The notes: generated by a model from the letters alone, not told the origin. A stretch of DNA of 64,000 nucleotides from Diphasiastrum complanatum (GCA_029204225.1 CM055102.1:7734587-7798586); one strand, 5' to 3'. Positions 1-12,697 are shown, numbered from the stretch's first letter. Made by a program: numbers and translations.

Positions 1-1425
1 TTTCTTCTTTAGATAATAGTTCATCGTCATCCGGTTGTAATCATCAATGAACGTCAAGAAGTACCTTGATTCGGAGAGTGAATTGACTTTCATCGGCCCA
101 CAAACATCTAAATGTACGAGCTCAAGGACTTCCTTGGCTCTCTTTCCTTCGTACAAATGGATTTTGATGTTGTTTGCCCTTTTGACAGGCTTCACATAAG
201 TCGGTGTCTAGTTTGGATATCTTCAGACCCATCACAATGTCTTTCCTGCTCATCTTGTAGAGGCTTCTCATGTTTAGATGATACATTCTTCTATGCCATA
301 GCTGATTTTCATTTTCTGTTGCATTTAATATGCTATCAGAACTATTGATAATCTTGGCTTGATACAAGTTACCTTCTCTAGATCCTATGGTCAGCAGCTT
401 ATTTGAATTTTGTTCGATCATCCAGCATGTATTGCCATCAAACAAGACTTGAATTCCAAGATCTGCCATCTTTGAGACTAACAGTAGGTTTCTTCTCAGT
501 GAGGGTACATAGAGTGCTCCTGGAAACTCAGCTTGTCCCAACAGTATTCGTAGTTGTAAAATCCCTGATGCCTTTCACATCGTGTTTGCTCCCGTCGCCT
601 AGAATCACTACTCTGTTGTTGTTGAGTTCTTTGTAGTTGATCAGTATTTTCTTGTTGTAGGTAATGTATGAGGTTGCTCATGAGTCGATGACTACATCGT
701 AGTCTTGCTCTATGTAGCTTGTGGAAGCCTCATAAAATATTGTGAAGGCTTTGTCGCTCTTGTCAACCAGCATTTGTTGGTTGTGTGTCCCCGACTTGTG
801 ATAGTGGTCATAGGAGGAGGTTTGTTGGTTGTCGTTGCCTCTACTCGAAGACTTTGAATTCACCTTGTCAAATCTGGGCTTGTCTTTGTTCTTCTTCCTT
901 CCCTTCGTGAAAAGGGCCTTCTCTTGGTCACTGTTTCCTTCTCCTTCGCCTCTCATCAGCGACAAGACTGACAGCTCATTCGAATATCATGTCTGGTAAG
1001 CTCAGAATGAGCATTCTTAGTGGCTGAAGTGCATCAGCTATTGTGCTGTTGGGACTTGGTGCTCCTATCCAGATGCAGCAAGTTGAGCACAAATCGTTCT
1101 GATCTTCTCGACGTGTTGATCCAACTAATTGTCATCCTATCGCATGGCTTGCAGCTGATTGTGGAGGTGCATCACTGAAGCGGCAGTCCTCACTTCGTAT
1201 TTTTGTTTTACTCTTTCCCATGCTTCATGGCTACTCGCACGGTCTTCAATTTGCATGAGTATATCTTCGTTGATGGACAAAACGATGATCGCCATTGCAC
1301 GCTCATCTTTTTTTATCCACTCAGCTCTCCTCGGGTCTCCCTCTAGAGGCTGTTCTTCTGTGAGCTCGGTCACTAACCAGATGCCCTCACCTTTCAGAAG
1401 TGTTTTGCACAGTTAATACAAATAT
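1..1425 (-). pseudogene. Ty1/copia gag-protease-integrase fragment, decayed
   Basis: Read on the minus strand, this is the 5' half of a copia polyprotein. The gag part (about 1373-1137) has the UBN2-like layout and includes the phrase SSHEAWERVKQKYE. A basic linker follows at 965-678. The protease motif near 690-670 reads DS-stop-AT where DSGAT is expected. A GAG-pre-integrase domain lies at 541-122, with LWHRRMYHLN and a Cys-x2-Cys pair, and the integrase start at 121-1 shows HLDVCGP and FIDDYNRM. The frame is interrupted by several stops and shifts, so no intact product is possible. The fragment is cut at the window edge and its gag N-terminus is lost at about 1425, where Ty3 element A begins. 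RT and RNase H would lie left of base 1. Confidence 0.88.
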
Positions 1426-1562
1426 CACCATAATGCAAAAAAGCTCTTTATAAATCTCTCACAAAGAAAATTCCTTATGAAATCCATTCTCATAACATTA
1501 CTACAGATCCCCTTAATCCTATGATAGATGCTGATGTGAACGATTATTATATTAAGGGGTTT

Positions 1563-2392
1563 TCATAGATGGGATACCTGGAGTAAATATTATGCCAAAG
1601 GAAATTCAAATGAAAGTTGGGATAGACAATCTGGGAAATGTACCTTTTATTATAAGAATGGCAGATCACAAAAAGGTAAAACCTCTAGGTATTGCAAGAA
1701 AAGTTGAAACTTGTATAGCAGGAGAGAAGTATGAAGTAGATTATGTGGTTATTAAAATGCATCCTATCAATACTCCATATCCACTTCTCTTAGGAAGGCC
1801 ATGGTTGAAACAAGCTAAAGTATCTCATGACCGGGATAAAGATACTTTGATAATACGGACAAAAACAGGGAAAATTGTCAGAGTAAAAATGACCACTAGT
1901 TCTAGCTTAACTGGAAGATCTGGGCTAGAATCTGATATTTCCTCTGAAAATGAAAATGACACTACAAACTGGACTTCATCTATAACTACTAGTGATTACC
2001 AAACTAGTGATCCTCAAGTTGGCTTTATATTACAAGAAACAAAAGTTAATCAAAACAACGCAATAAAGGAAGAAGCACCCATAGAAATTGATCCATACGT
2101 ATTAAATTCATCATTAAAAATTGATGAAGGAGTATGCGAGGAAATAGAGAGTGATATGGAATTAATTGATTGGCTAATATCTAGTACAAATTACACTATT
2201 GATGTACAATGTAATATGGTGATGTGTAATGAACTAGATATTGAAGATAAGGAAAGAAGAGTTAAACAGAGAAATGATCAACATCTAGAAAGAGAAATAT
2301 CTCAATATCCACCTTTCTTTCAAAAGTATGCAGTAGAGGATGTAGACCTGCCCATGTTGGAAGTTATATTCAAAATCCTATGGATCCTCTAG
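1563..2392 (+). pseudogene. Retropepsin-like aspartic protease region of element A
   Basis: The reading frame contains IDGIPGVNIMP around 1566-1598, a degenerate form of the D-S/T/G-G catalytic loop with its following strand. Further on comes LLLGRPWLKQA (about 1786-1815), the typical C-terminal flap-to-dimer segment of plant Ty3 proteases. A Ser/Thr/Glu-rich spacer leads toward RT. The ATG at 1592 falls inside the protease fold, so it is not a real initiation site; the frame continues from gag upstream, where a one-base shift is visible near 1570. The catalytic Asp seems kept, but the neighbouring residue is altered. Confidence 0.7.
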
Positions 2393-2499
2393 AAGGACAA
2401 TACTCCCGAGCTCCAGCTACTATTAAAGTTAATTTAGGAAAGGAAGGGGAGGAAAAATTTGTCTCCATTGGTGCTCAATTGTCCTACAATGATAAATTC

Positions 2500-3857
2500 A
2501 GTTACAAGATTTACTAAGGGAATACAGTGACATATTTGCTTGGAATTATAAAGATTTAAAAGGAATACCCCCAAGCATATGTACACATAAAATAGAATTA
2601 CTACCCGACACGCAACCGATAAGGCAAAGACCTTACAGGCTTAATCCAAAATATTCATTATTAGTAAAAGAAGAAATACAAAAGCTATAAGATGTGGATT
2701 TCATATATGAAGTACCCACTAGTGAGTGGGTATCCCCTATAGTCATTGTACCCAAGAAGAATGGTAAATTAAGGATATGTGTTGACTATAGAAAAATTAA
2801 TGCATCCACAAAGAAAGATTATTTTCCACTACCATTTATTGATAGTGTGTTAGATGCAGTTGGTGGACACCAATTGTACTCTTTCATGGACTGTTTTAGT
2901 GGCTATAATCAAGTATTGATACAAGAAAAAGATCAGCCAAAAACTGCTTTTACTACTGATTGGGGGGTATATGCTTATAAAGTCATGCCTTTTGGATTAT
3001 GTAATGCTCCAGCTATGTTTCAAAGGGTGGTTACACAAGCCTTTAAAGAATATCTAAGAGATTTCATGGAAATTTTCTTAGATGATTTTAGTGTATTTAG
3101 TGGTAATGAGGCCCATGTGATTCCACTTAGCAAATGTTTTGAGAAATGTAGAACATATGTTATAGCTCTAAATCCTAAAAAATGTGTTTTTGGAGTAAAA
3201 CATGGAATCTTACTGGGTCATATAGTCTCTAGAAATGGGATTATGACTGAACCACAAAAAGTAAAAGTTATAGCTGAATTATCTCCACCAAAGAATATTA
3301 GTCAAGTAAGAGGATTTCTTGGACACTGTGGTTATTACAGACGTTTCATAGAAAAATATGCTATATTAGCACTTTCACTCACTAAGATTCTAAAAAAAGA
3401 TACAGATTTTGTTTGGAAGGTTGAGTGTCAAAAAGGATTTGTTCTTTTGAGGCAAAAACTTATTGAAGCACCTATATTAATCACACCAGACTGGGACAAG
3501 GAGTTCCACGTACATACTGATGCTTCAGGATATGCAGTAGGAGTTATGTTAGCTCAAGCTGTTGAGAATAAAATAGATCATCCTATTTATTATGCCAGCA
3601 AACAACTAATACAAGCTGAAATGAATTATAGTACTACTGAAAGGGAAGGATTAGCAATGATATTTGTAGTTCGAAAATTTAGACATTATTTATTGGCTAA
3701 TCCCTTTGTATTTTATGTGGATCATCATGCATTATTATATCTAGTTAATAAACCTAATGTGACAGGGAGATTGGCTAGATGGTTACTTTTACTACAAGAA
3801 TATATATTTAAGATAATCCTTAAACCAGGAAGGATTCATTTGCTAGTTGATCATTAA
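2500..3857 (+). pseudogene. Reverse transcriptase and RNase H of element A
   Basis: The frame starts near FAWNYKDLKGIPP (about 2535) and is broken once by TAA at 2688-2690. It then runs with SEWVSPIVIVPKKNGKLR, the VDYRKIN block, MPFGLCNAPAMFQ and the catalytic FLDD (about 3077-3088). RNase H follows, with its first catalytic Asp in HTDASGYAVG (about 3511-3540), and ends around 3857 in a stop before the domain is complete. In Ty3 elements RT copies the RNA genome and RNase H removes the template. Key RT and RNase H residues look preserved despite the two stops. Confidence 0.9.
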
Positions 3858-4129
3858 TCTACGATTATTGACGAAACAAAGAAAGAGGAAGAAGATGCAC
3901 TTGTGGGCATTTGTGATGAAACACCAGATGTCTTTCTCTTCCAAGTAGATGTAGTTCCTCCGTGGTACTTTGAAATCTTTGAATTCTACCACTAGGTTAT
4001 TTTCCACCGAGAGTACCCCTTAAAGAAAAAAGACGAATAGTAACCAATCAGCAAGATTTACTCTAATAGGAGGACAACTATATAAAATGGGTTCTGATAA
4101 AATATTAAGAAGGTGTGTACTACCTCATG

Positions 4130-5220
4130 AAATACCTATAATACTTAGAGAAGCACTTGAAGGAGTGTCAGGATGACATTTCAATGGAGATACAACTTCT
4201 AGAAAAATTTTACAAGCAGGTCTGTGGTGGCATACTCTTCATAAAGATTCTCAAGAATACGTTAAGTCATGTGATGCATGCCAAAGAGTCGGGAAACCTA
4301 ATGATTTATTTGACATGCCTTTAAATCCTTTTCTACCGTTAGCTCCTTTCGAGAAATGGGGTTTAGATTTTGTTGGACCAATAAGTCCAGCAACAAAAGC
4401 AACACAATGTCGCTATATCTTAGCTGCTACAGATTATGCTACAAAATGGGTGGAGGCTAGAGCTTTTACAAATAATACCCAAAAAGTAGTTGCTCAATTT
4501 CTGTATGAAAATATAATATGCAGATTTGGATGTCCTATTGAACTTATAAGCGACAGGGGAAAATACTTTCTAAATGATACTATAGAAGTATTGACTAGAG
4601 ACTACATGATTGTGCATAAAAAATCTTCACCCTACTACCCTAGAGGAAATGGACAAGCTGAAGCCACAAATAAAACTATATGCAAGATACTCACGCAAGT
4701 TTGTGAAAAACATCGTACAAATTGGGATAAAAAGTTGAATATTGCATTATGGTCATATAGAACAGCTTATAAGGTTACTACTCAACATACTCCTTTTAAT
4801 CTAGTATATGGATTAGAAGCAGTAGTGCCATTAGAATATCAAGTTCCGAGTTTAAGAGTAGCCATAGAAGAAAGATTGGGAGATGCAGATTCATTACAGG
4901 AAAGGCTTAATCGACTTAACCAATTAGAAGAACAAAGAACTAGAGCACTTTTTACCCAAGAAGTGGTTCAAAATAGAAGAAAAGTGTGGCATGATAGACA
5001 TATAAAAAAAAGAGTTTTTGAAGAAAATGATTATGTACTGTTATACGATAGTAAATATCAAAAACATCCTGGTAAGTTGAAAATGAGATGGTTAGGAACA
5101 TTTAATGTTTTGGATCTTTATCCTAATGGAATAGTCGGATTGGAAAATCTACAAGGAGGAAAATTACCTGTTAGAATAAACGGTATGAGATTAGAAAAAT
5201 ACTACAATCACATTATATAG
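4130..5220 (+). pseudogene. Integrase of element A
   Basis: An HHCC zinc region is readable at about 4170-4300 (C-x2-C in CDACQRVGKP) after a TGA at about 4153-4155. The catalytic core then shows the DDE triad: Asp in KWGLDFVGPIS (about 4350-4380), Asp in LISDRGKYF (about 4546), and Glu in GNGQAEATNK (about 4648). The C-terminal part carries VWHDRHIKK and a GKLKMRWLGTFNVL segment resembling the SH3-like tail of non-chromodomain Ty3 integrases. It ends at TAG 5218-5220. From about 4156 onward the frame is uninterrupted, the best-preserved part of the element. Confidence 0.9.
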
Positions 5221-5311
5221 GTTTCAGTGAGATTTACAGGTATTTTATTTCTTGTTGAGAACATTTTTTTTATGTTAGAATTTTATTCAAACTAATATAG
5301 TAATTTCGGTT

Positions 5312-5342
5312 GTTGTGTGTTTTGATTTTTTTCCTTATTCAG
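5312..5342 (+). promoter_or_regulatory. 3' splice-acceptor-like site before the accessory ORF
   Basis: A T-rich tract (TTTTGATTTTTTTCCTTATTC, 5321-5341, final base A) ends in CAG at 5340-5342, about 120 bp behind the integrase stop. The first in-frame ATG of the accessory ORF follows at 5379. The layout matches a 3' splice site that would bring the downstream ORF onto a subgenomic mRNA, as known for env-position genes of retroviruses and some plant Ty3 elements. No donor has been identified. Confidence 0.45.
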
Positions 5343-6600
5343 GATTGGGAACCAACACTACATAGTTTAGGGCATCTAATGGATTCCAGGAATAATGACC
5401 ATGAGTATCGTTCGCCTATGGGAATAAGTTTTGCTTCTATTCAAGATCAAGAGATGGATCTTGAAACTGAGATATTGTCTTGTGATGTAAATAACCATCC
5501 AATGAATTCAAATGGAATAGAAAAGGTTGATAATATTCAAGATACATCTATACCAAAACAACCTATTCTAATGAATAGAGAACCAGAAATAATACCAATT
5601 ACAGATGATGAAAATCGTACTACTATTCCTCTTAAAGAAAATCCTCAAGATATGAGGAAGAATAAGAAGATAGAATTTTTGCTAAGTGATAGAAAAAAAA
5701 AATGATATTCAAGAGCTAAAGAATGAGATCAGAAAAATTAAAAATATTATAATAAGAAAAGATAATGAAATCAGTAGTCTTACCCTAGAATGTGATAAAG
5801 GAAAAAGAGCATATAAGTCATTAGAATTAGAAATGAAAACCCAATCATCCATATATGAAGAAAAATTGAGGACTACTAATTTGATCAACTTTCAACAAAC
5901 TGAAGAAATATTTATGTTGAGACAAAAATGTGCCTCATTTTCTATAGATCTTAATAAAATATAAACAAAAGGAAGAAGAAAATCTGCAAGAAAAAAAAAA
6001 CAAAAAAATAATAACAAGTCAAAGCAGTTTTCCTATCACCCCGGTGTACGGACAATAAATATTTGTTGATAGAAATTGTTATGAACGTTTCGATAATTAT
6101 GTTATATACATTCATCTTCCTGAATTTCTTATAGTGCATCAAGAGCTAGAGTTAAGGGCATCTACCAGTGAGTCTAAGAATTTGCTTTTCAGATGGCCTA
6201 TAATTCCGGGATCATTCGAATCCTATGTTTAAGAATGTTTCATTCATGGTCAAGATTTAATAGCAGTTCATCAGTAAGATTGGCAGGACATTATGCCAAC
6301 TATTTATATTTATGGTTGGAAAGACCATGGGGTTACAAATATAAACCGAAAAAACTTAAGTTGGAACGTTGGTGGTGTAATCCCAATGTATCCATGGAAA
6401 AGAATTTTGATTTAATGTTATATATTTGGATCAGAGATGAACAAGTAATAGAGAGAAAAATATTGAACGAAATGTTCCAACACAAATTCTTAGAAGGGGC
6501 AAATCCAATTTTCATTGATAATAATGGAATAAAAGTACAGAGCCCTTCTGGAAGTTTTACGCCTCGAACAGATGAGTGTAGAAAGGTTCTTGAGTAAAAT
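5343..6600 (+). pseudogene. Accessory (env-position) ORF of element A with coiled coil
   Basis: No known domain is recognised. The reading runs in three successive frames. 5379-5705 is an acidic, Asp/Glu/Asn-rich start (ATG 5379). 5686-5964 is a Lys/Glu-rich heptad-like stretch typical of a coiled coil. 5966 to about 6410 is a third frame with two to four in-frame stops and a Trp/Tyr-rich end. A last readable piece lies at about 6400-6597. The first shift falls on an A10 run (5693-5702), the second near AT-rich sequence at 5960. The position between integrase and the 3' PPT is that of the extra ORF in Athila-like elements, but no signal peptide or clear membrane segment is visible, so an envelope role is not supported. 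All breaks are as seen; the intact form is unknown. Confidence 0.5.
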
Positions 6601-7694
6601 AAATATTTATATGTGGATACATTTAATAAGTGCATAACACCCACAATTTACACTTGCATCAATTAGACACAATGGTGTATGCATCCATTTGATGAAAAAT
6701 CTGAGACCTTGCATTTCAATGTCTACTTGCACTATGCATTGATCTGAAGATGAGATGCAATGTCCTAATGCCTTGGATGGGCATTTTTGTTGAATAGTGT
6801 CATGAGGGTGGTATTGAGAGGAAATATGAAGATTTGGAATGGATAAAACATTACCAGTGGGGAGGTGAGTGAAGAAAAAAAAAAATCTATTGATGATTAT
6901 GGATCTATGTCGAAGACATCTGTTGCTGCTGAAGACCATCTTGAATCTTTATTTGAGAGTATTTGTGATCTTTTGAGTGATGAGTGGAAAAATGAGTGGA
7001 GAGAATATGATGAGTGTTTTCTATTTTGTTGTTCATAAGGTCTTGAGAATTATAATTGGATCATAGATTTTCTTTGGTAAAAATAGAAAATATGAGATCT
7101 CATTCAAAATCTATCTATGAGAGTAGAAATGTGAGGTATAGCATGAATATTTGTTTGAAAAAAAAAATCTATCTATTATTCAAAGGAGTGAATAGGTTTT
7201 TTATGAGAATGAGATATATTCACAATGTGAATGACGAAGATCCAACTTTTAGAATAGGTTGCATTGCACGCACTACATTATATGAAGACCTAGACACAAA
7301 GTTGAGAAACTACATTCATATCTTGTTACGACAATGAAGATTGCATCACATTTTCCAACAATGCATGGTTTTGATGATGGGCATTATATTATGATTTGAT
7401 GGGAGAGGGAGCATATTTTCTATAGACATGGGTTGGATGTAATGCAGGATTTTTATTCTGGATAAAGACAATGTTGCTGAAAGATCTAAAGGTTGAATCA
7501 ATGGTCTTTGGATTCATGTTGTTGAATAATAATGGTTAGCATCACACTATATTGTGTGCTGAGCCCATTAATTGATGAAGAAAACCTTGGAATGCTGAAA
7601 AGATGAAAAGAACGTAAAGCTAAATCAATGGCTTTCTGATACAAAATCAAATGTCAAGGACTATTCCCTCTGTTCGCGGGGACGCTTCACATTT
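6600..7694 (+). other. Non-coding 3' internal region of element A
   Basis: AT-rich sequence between the accessory ORF and the polypurine tract. I see no conserved domain. The open frame at 7056-7337 has no recognisable motif and is probably chance. Confidence 0.5.
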
Positions 7695-7709
7695 AAGTGG
7701 GGGGAAACA
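7695..7709 (+). other. Polypurine tract of element A
   Basis: The purine run AAGTGGGGGGAAACA directly precedes TGTAGTGC, the expected PPT/3' LTR junction. It primes plus-strand synthesis in LTR elements and marks the 3' LTR start. Confidence 0.7.
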
Positions 7710-9129
7710 TGTAGTGCATTTTTCTGGTCAAAATTTCAGCAACTACAATCATTGATGCTGATTTTCTAGAAGAAAATGTGCTAGATGTATCTCATATGTG
7801 CACAATCTACTATTATGCCACTTTTTACTAATATACGAATGTGGCTATGTTAAAGAGTAGCTATGAAATTCTATGACATGTTCAAATGTCATAATCAATT
7901 TTCAAATGACAGTTATATCAGACAAATTAGAGCTATTTTTACTATGTTACTATTTTTAGTAAGTTTGTTAAATAGCAATAAGCTATTTTTAGCAACACTC
8001 ATAAGCGACTTTGATGGATGATAATATTGACAGTTGCTAAGTAGTTTTATTAAATGGCAATTTTTTGCCATATTGTAATGATGAAATGTACTTTATATCA
8101 TGATTAATAAAGGATGCCCAGGTACCTTTCAGGCACTGACTTAAGTTTCAAGGAAAGGTCCAAAGGCTAAGGGTCATGCAAACAACGACAAACAAAGTTT
8201 AATTCAAGACAAAGACAACAAACCAGCGAAAATACCCTTTTGAAGATTAAGGATGTCCTTGAATAATTAGAACCATGACCTTATCATAAGGTCCAAAAAG
8301 ATTCCACAAAATAAAATACGTTGGCAAGTTCAAAATCGTTCAAACAGTAATTAACCACGATCCATCAAAGATTATCGAAGAAAATTTGGAGTTCTAGCTC
8401 AAATCAAAGATTTAGTAAGATTGCTTCACAATTGAAGAGGTTCTGGATAAAAATCGATAAATCCTTATCAATTGAGGACACTGCAAAATATACCAGTCAA
8501 AATAAAATTTTGCATGTGAAAATGCATAGAAGACATTCAAGTGCCTTGGACGAAAAGAATTGCCGAAGTCGACACAATGGGGAAGATTGTAATTCAACAT
8601 GATTGATGACTTTCAAAATTATTTGGAGAGGCCAAAACCATATTCAATGACATTTTTGCCAAAATGAAACAAAGAAATGTTATGAGATCTACTAATAGCC
8701 TTATTGAAGGTTAGTTTTGAAGAACTCACCCTTGTGAATGTCGTTGGAAGAGGATACAGCAAGGACGGCTGGTTAATTCAAAGCCAACAACTCATTAATC
8801 GACATATGTCAAATGGACTTGAAAATTGTTTTCAAAATGAGTAAATTCGAATTCTATGGAAGCGATTCAATGGAAAGCCAAAAATGGATGGTGTTTGAAT
8901 GTGGGAAGTTAGTAACTTCCCTCTCTCTCTCTCTCTCTCTCTCTCAAGCATTGGAAAAAAAAGAAGTCATGAGAAGGAGAAAGGAGGAGGACATTTTGTT
9001 TTTCTTGGCATTCGGTGAGGAGGAGAGGAGGAGTATTCTTGAAGTCCAATGATCAGAGCATAGTATCTTTGCATCCAAAGAGAAGTCGTGCATTCTGTGA
9101 GCAGAGGTTTTGTCCTTGACATTCCTACA
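7710..9129 (+). repeat. 3' LTR of element A (right end uncertain)
   Basis: The LTR starts with TGTAGTGC right after the PPT. A matching CTACA end is needed on the right. Candidate ends occur at 9125-9129 and about 11069-11073, and I cannot choose without a second LTR, so the end given is provisional. An AATAAA-like signal lies near 8105. The start is well supported, the end is not. Confidence 0.45.
8920..8945 (+). repeat. (CT)n microsatellite
   Basis: A 26-bp pure CT run inside the presumed LTR A. Confidence 0.95.
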
Positions 9130-9344
9130 TTCTGTGAGCAGAGATCATTGTTTTCTTGGATGGATGTGAGAGGAGATATCAACAATCCTTATTTTTCTTG
9201 AGAAGCAGATTCATACAAACATTGCCTGGGAAGAAATTGTGCTGATCCTGCTGTTTTCAGAGAATGGATATGATCAATGGTACAACATTGGATTTCACAA
9301 GATGTTGATGGTTCTGCTTAACATCATTGTGTAAAGACAATCAG

Positions 9345-9842
9345 ACATCTCTCTCTTACTCTCGTTCTATTATGTCTGTTGATTGCTCTTTCTCTCCATA
9401 TCTCCCTCAGCGCAGAACAAGCCTCTTTCTCTGTTCTCTCTCTCACAGTTACTACCTCCCTTCCTCCAACGATCTCTCTCCTTCTTCACCCTGCATGCGC
9501 TCTTCATCCCTCTGCGCCCTGCTCCCATTTTACATCCCTGCGCATCTTTTTCTCTCCCTCACGGTCAACACTCCCTCTCCGATCTCTCTCCCTCACTCTA
9601 TCCAATCTCTGCCTACATACCTCTCTCTCTCTCTCTCTCTCACCGTTCCCTGTCCGCGTTCCCTGTCCGCCTGCGCATCTGCTCTCCATTTGCCTGCAGC
9701 CGCAGATCTACCCCTCTCCCTCTCTACCTCACGGCCAGCGCTACCATCTCTCCCTAATCCGACTTCTCTGGCGCTATCCCTCTCTCCCCCATATCGTCCG
9801 ATCTTTCTCTGTTTCTGTGTACGTCTCCTTCCTCCTTTAACG
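9345..9842 (+). repeat. C/T-rich low-complexity tract
   Basis: About 500 bp of C/T-rich plus strand, including a CT run near 9622-9641. Several overlapping open frames full of Ser, Leu and Pro arise only because this composition rarely spells stop codons. No protein signal is present. Confidence 0.85.
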
Positions 9843-9949
9843 ACCCCCCCTTCCAATATCTTCTTGTTCCCAAAAGTTTTGGTGAAAGAGACGACCGTCA
9901 AAGATACAATGGAAACCGGCATTCTGGCAACCAATTATATGGGCTACTG

Positions 9950-12690
9950 AAGAAAAATACAGAGTGACTCAAATGTGGAAGACATGACTTTATCTGAAGG
10001 ACCCTCCTTGAAATTTAAGTCAGAGCATAAGGATTTGAGGTGAAATCATTTACCTTTTTACTGTATTTTTTGGTTAAACATTTGGTTAAGCATGTAGACT
10101 GGTGTTTTTCGGTTATTATGAATACTAAGTATTTGTTTTTATGAATCTAAAAAAAAATGGATTTATGTGCTCATATTGAATCTATAACCCATAGTATACG
10201 ATAAATGGTATGTTTTTACAGTCTAATGAATTACGGATTTACCTTCTGTTGTAAAAACTCCAGAAAATAAAGAACAATTAGATTTTGTTTTTTATAATGG
10301 AATATTATATATGCTTTTCAAGAGTTAAACTTATTAAGGATTCTCAATTGGCTATAACTTCTAATCCGTAACTCGGATCCAAATGATCCAAAAAGGTAAA
10401 TTGACCTTTAAAACTCATAAAATTCACTAAAATTGAGAAAAATGACTTTTAAAAGAATTTTATCATAAATTTCTCAATTTAAGTGATGTGTAATGCTTAA
10501 CAAATATACTTAGCATGATAAATCAGCTATTGCTGATCCATTGGAAAACATGGAGAAGCTATCGCTCAAAGTGGTTGAAAAACACCATTAGAGCTATATA
10601 TATATTATATATTTCCAAAACCACATTACATTATCATGATAAAACCATTGAAAAAGATGGTCAAGCTTTCGTAGATAAATCATGGCAATTTCATCAAAGA
10701 TTGAATCAAATTAAGTTTCTTGATTGGAGAGAATACACGAATTAGTAAATGAAAAACATTTATATCATTGAAAGGAATATTTGAGATGGATTACTTATGA
10801 GGTGAATGCATTCGAACTTAAGTTACATTCTAGTATAATCTATGGCAATATCCGAACTAGTAACCCAATGACTGGCTTCATAATCATACCAAAACCCCGC
10901 TATAGTGTTGTGAACACTATCAAGCAACACACCAAACGTACCACACGTCTGAACAGATAGAATCAATGCACGAAGGCATCTATAGTGTCTGTATTTGATA
11001 AGCTGGCGTCTCAACGTCAATGCGCACTTGAGCGTATCAATAAAATATATTATCGTGTCTAACATTACTACATTGAATGCTTGAATAGATTACAATAACC
11101 CTAAAAGTGACAAGAATACATCATATATTTACACACATGTGAAGGCCCAAGGGTAACAAACATAGAAGGGGACCACGGACCAAAAAACTTGCTCTAGTTG
11201 TTGTGACGAGACCGCCTGCTGAGTCCTGACCACCTCATGATCATGCCTGCTTACTCTTCTTAAAGGCGGAGAGATCAGTTACAAACTTCACTTTTTCTGA
11301 ATCTATCTCCATATATACTTGACATATGGATCATTCGTTCTCCATGTTTTGGCTTTGTCTATTTTTTTTGTTTAAATCTTATTCTTGTCTGATTGATTAC
11401 ATATAACATTTGCGCAATTTGTCTCAATATAAGACTCTACTGATACGATTTTTGATTTGGTATCTGAAGACTGGTGTGATCGAAGCGAAGTGGTGTGAAA
11501 GAATACTGCACGCTGATGGATAGAATTGAGGAGGGTACAGATCACTGTACTATTATTTCGATTGTTGTTGTTGAGGGCCAGATTTGGTTTTGAGGAGAAT
11601 CCGTTCAAATCCCATCAATTGTGAATGGAAAGTTTCTGAAAAGGTCTTGAATGATCAATCTTATTTTGCAAAAAGAGTTTGTGTTTGTCGTCACCCATGC
11701 TTCAATCAAAACCATGGTAACCTCTAGATCATGATCTATGATTTGCGATTCCTTCTTCTAATTTTTTGGTAACCATTTTATTTTAACATATAGGGTACTG
11801 ATGGGGCAAGGGAGTATAGAGAACACGAATGGATAAGAGAGCAAGAATATTTGCAAACAACTCTCCCGTTACAATGGGCTGCTAGATGCAAAAAATAGTC
11901 TCATAAAATATTTTTGCTAAGTATAATCACAGCTTAAGTGTTCCGGTGCCCCAACTGGATCTTATAAATTAGTTTATACTCACAAAAACAAAATGAGTAC
12001 AGTCCACCAAAGAGATTAGAATGATTTGTGTGTGGTAATACTGAAAAAAGGATTTAGACTTATGCACAAATTTTTAAATCCAAACTTTTTAGGGCTAAGA
12101 AAAAAGAAAAACCAAAAAACTAACCTAACCCTCACGCGACCGCCCCACTCCCTGTGCGCTCACGGCCCCCCTTGCGTTCTCTCTCCCCATTTACTCCCTC
12201 CTCACTTTCTCCCTAGCCGTATGCTTGGCCTATTCCCCTCCCCTCTCACTCTTTCCCCTACCTACCTATCCCGTCACCTACCCCCCTCTCATCTCTCCCT
12301 CTCTACCTACGTGCCTACCTGCCATTCTCTCTCTCTATATCCCAGTCTCTCCCTGCCTGCAGCACCCAACAGCAGTGGATCTGCTCTAAGAATATTTCGT
12401 GGATTTGCTCCATATCATCTCTTACATACCAAAAAATAATATTTTTTTTTATTTTTTTTTCAAATATTTTTTAAGGTTTCTCAAATCATTCAAGATCACA
12501 CAAGAATGCACCATAGGAATAGTCGTTAAAAAAATTTGCCATAAATTTTCAAAATTTTCTACGGTTCTTGCTAATTTCTCTAGGGCACTCAAATGTTTCA
12601 TGGAATTGAAAAGATTATGTATTTAAATTTGTAAATTGTTTTAATACCCCCATTTTAATTTGTTGAATTCAATTTTTTATAACTCCCATA
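9950..12690. other. Anonymous non-coding DNA
   Basis: No gene, domain or RNA gene recognised. The stretch is AT-rich except for a second C/T-rich block at 12130-12370. Small open frames (for example 10515-10745, 10823-11065) show no recognisable motifs. Confidence 0.6.
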
Positions 12691-12697
12691 ACTTTTT

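Larger units (their letters stand above)
1430..7709 (+). mobile_element. Ty3-type LTR retrotransposon A, 5'-truncated internal region
   Basis: In order, the element holds a gag remnant (about 1500-1560), aspartic protease, RT, RNase H, an HHCC zinc motif with integrase, and then a 2.4-kb tract that includes an accessory ORF. It ends at a polypurine tract followed by a TG-initiated LTR. The RT-RNase H-integrase order defines Ty3/Metaviridae rather than copia. No chromodomain is visible behind the integrase, and the extra ORF between pol and the 3' LTR sits where Athila-type elements carry their env-position ORF. The 5' LTR and most of gag are missing. There are at least five frame breaks, so it is non-autonomous now. 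Confidence 0.85.

Noticed and set aside
6193-6597. Independent gene in the frame starting at 6193
   Set aside because: For its first 210 bases another frame continues the accessory ORF better; the later part is probably the same decayed ORF after a shift.
9327-9950. Long Ser/Leu/Pro open frames as a secreted protein
   Set aside because: The open frames exist on three overlapping readings of a C/T-rich tract, which simply avoids stop codons.
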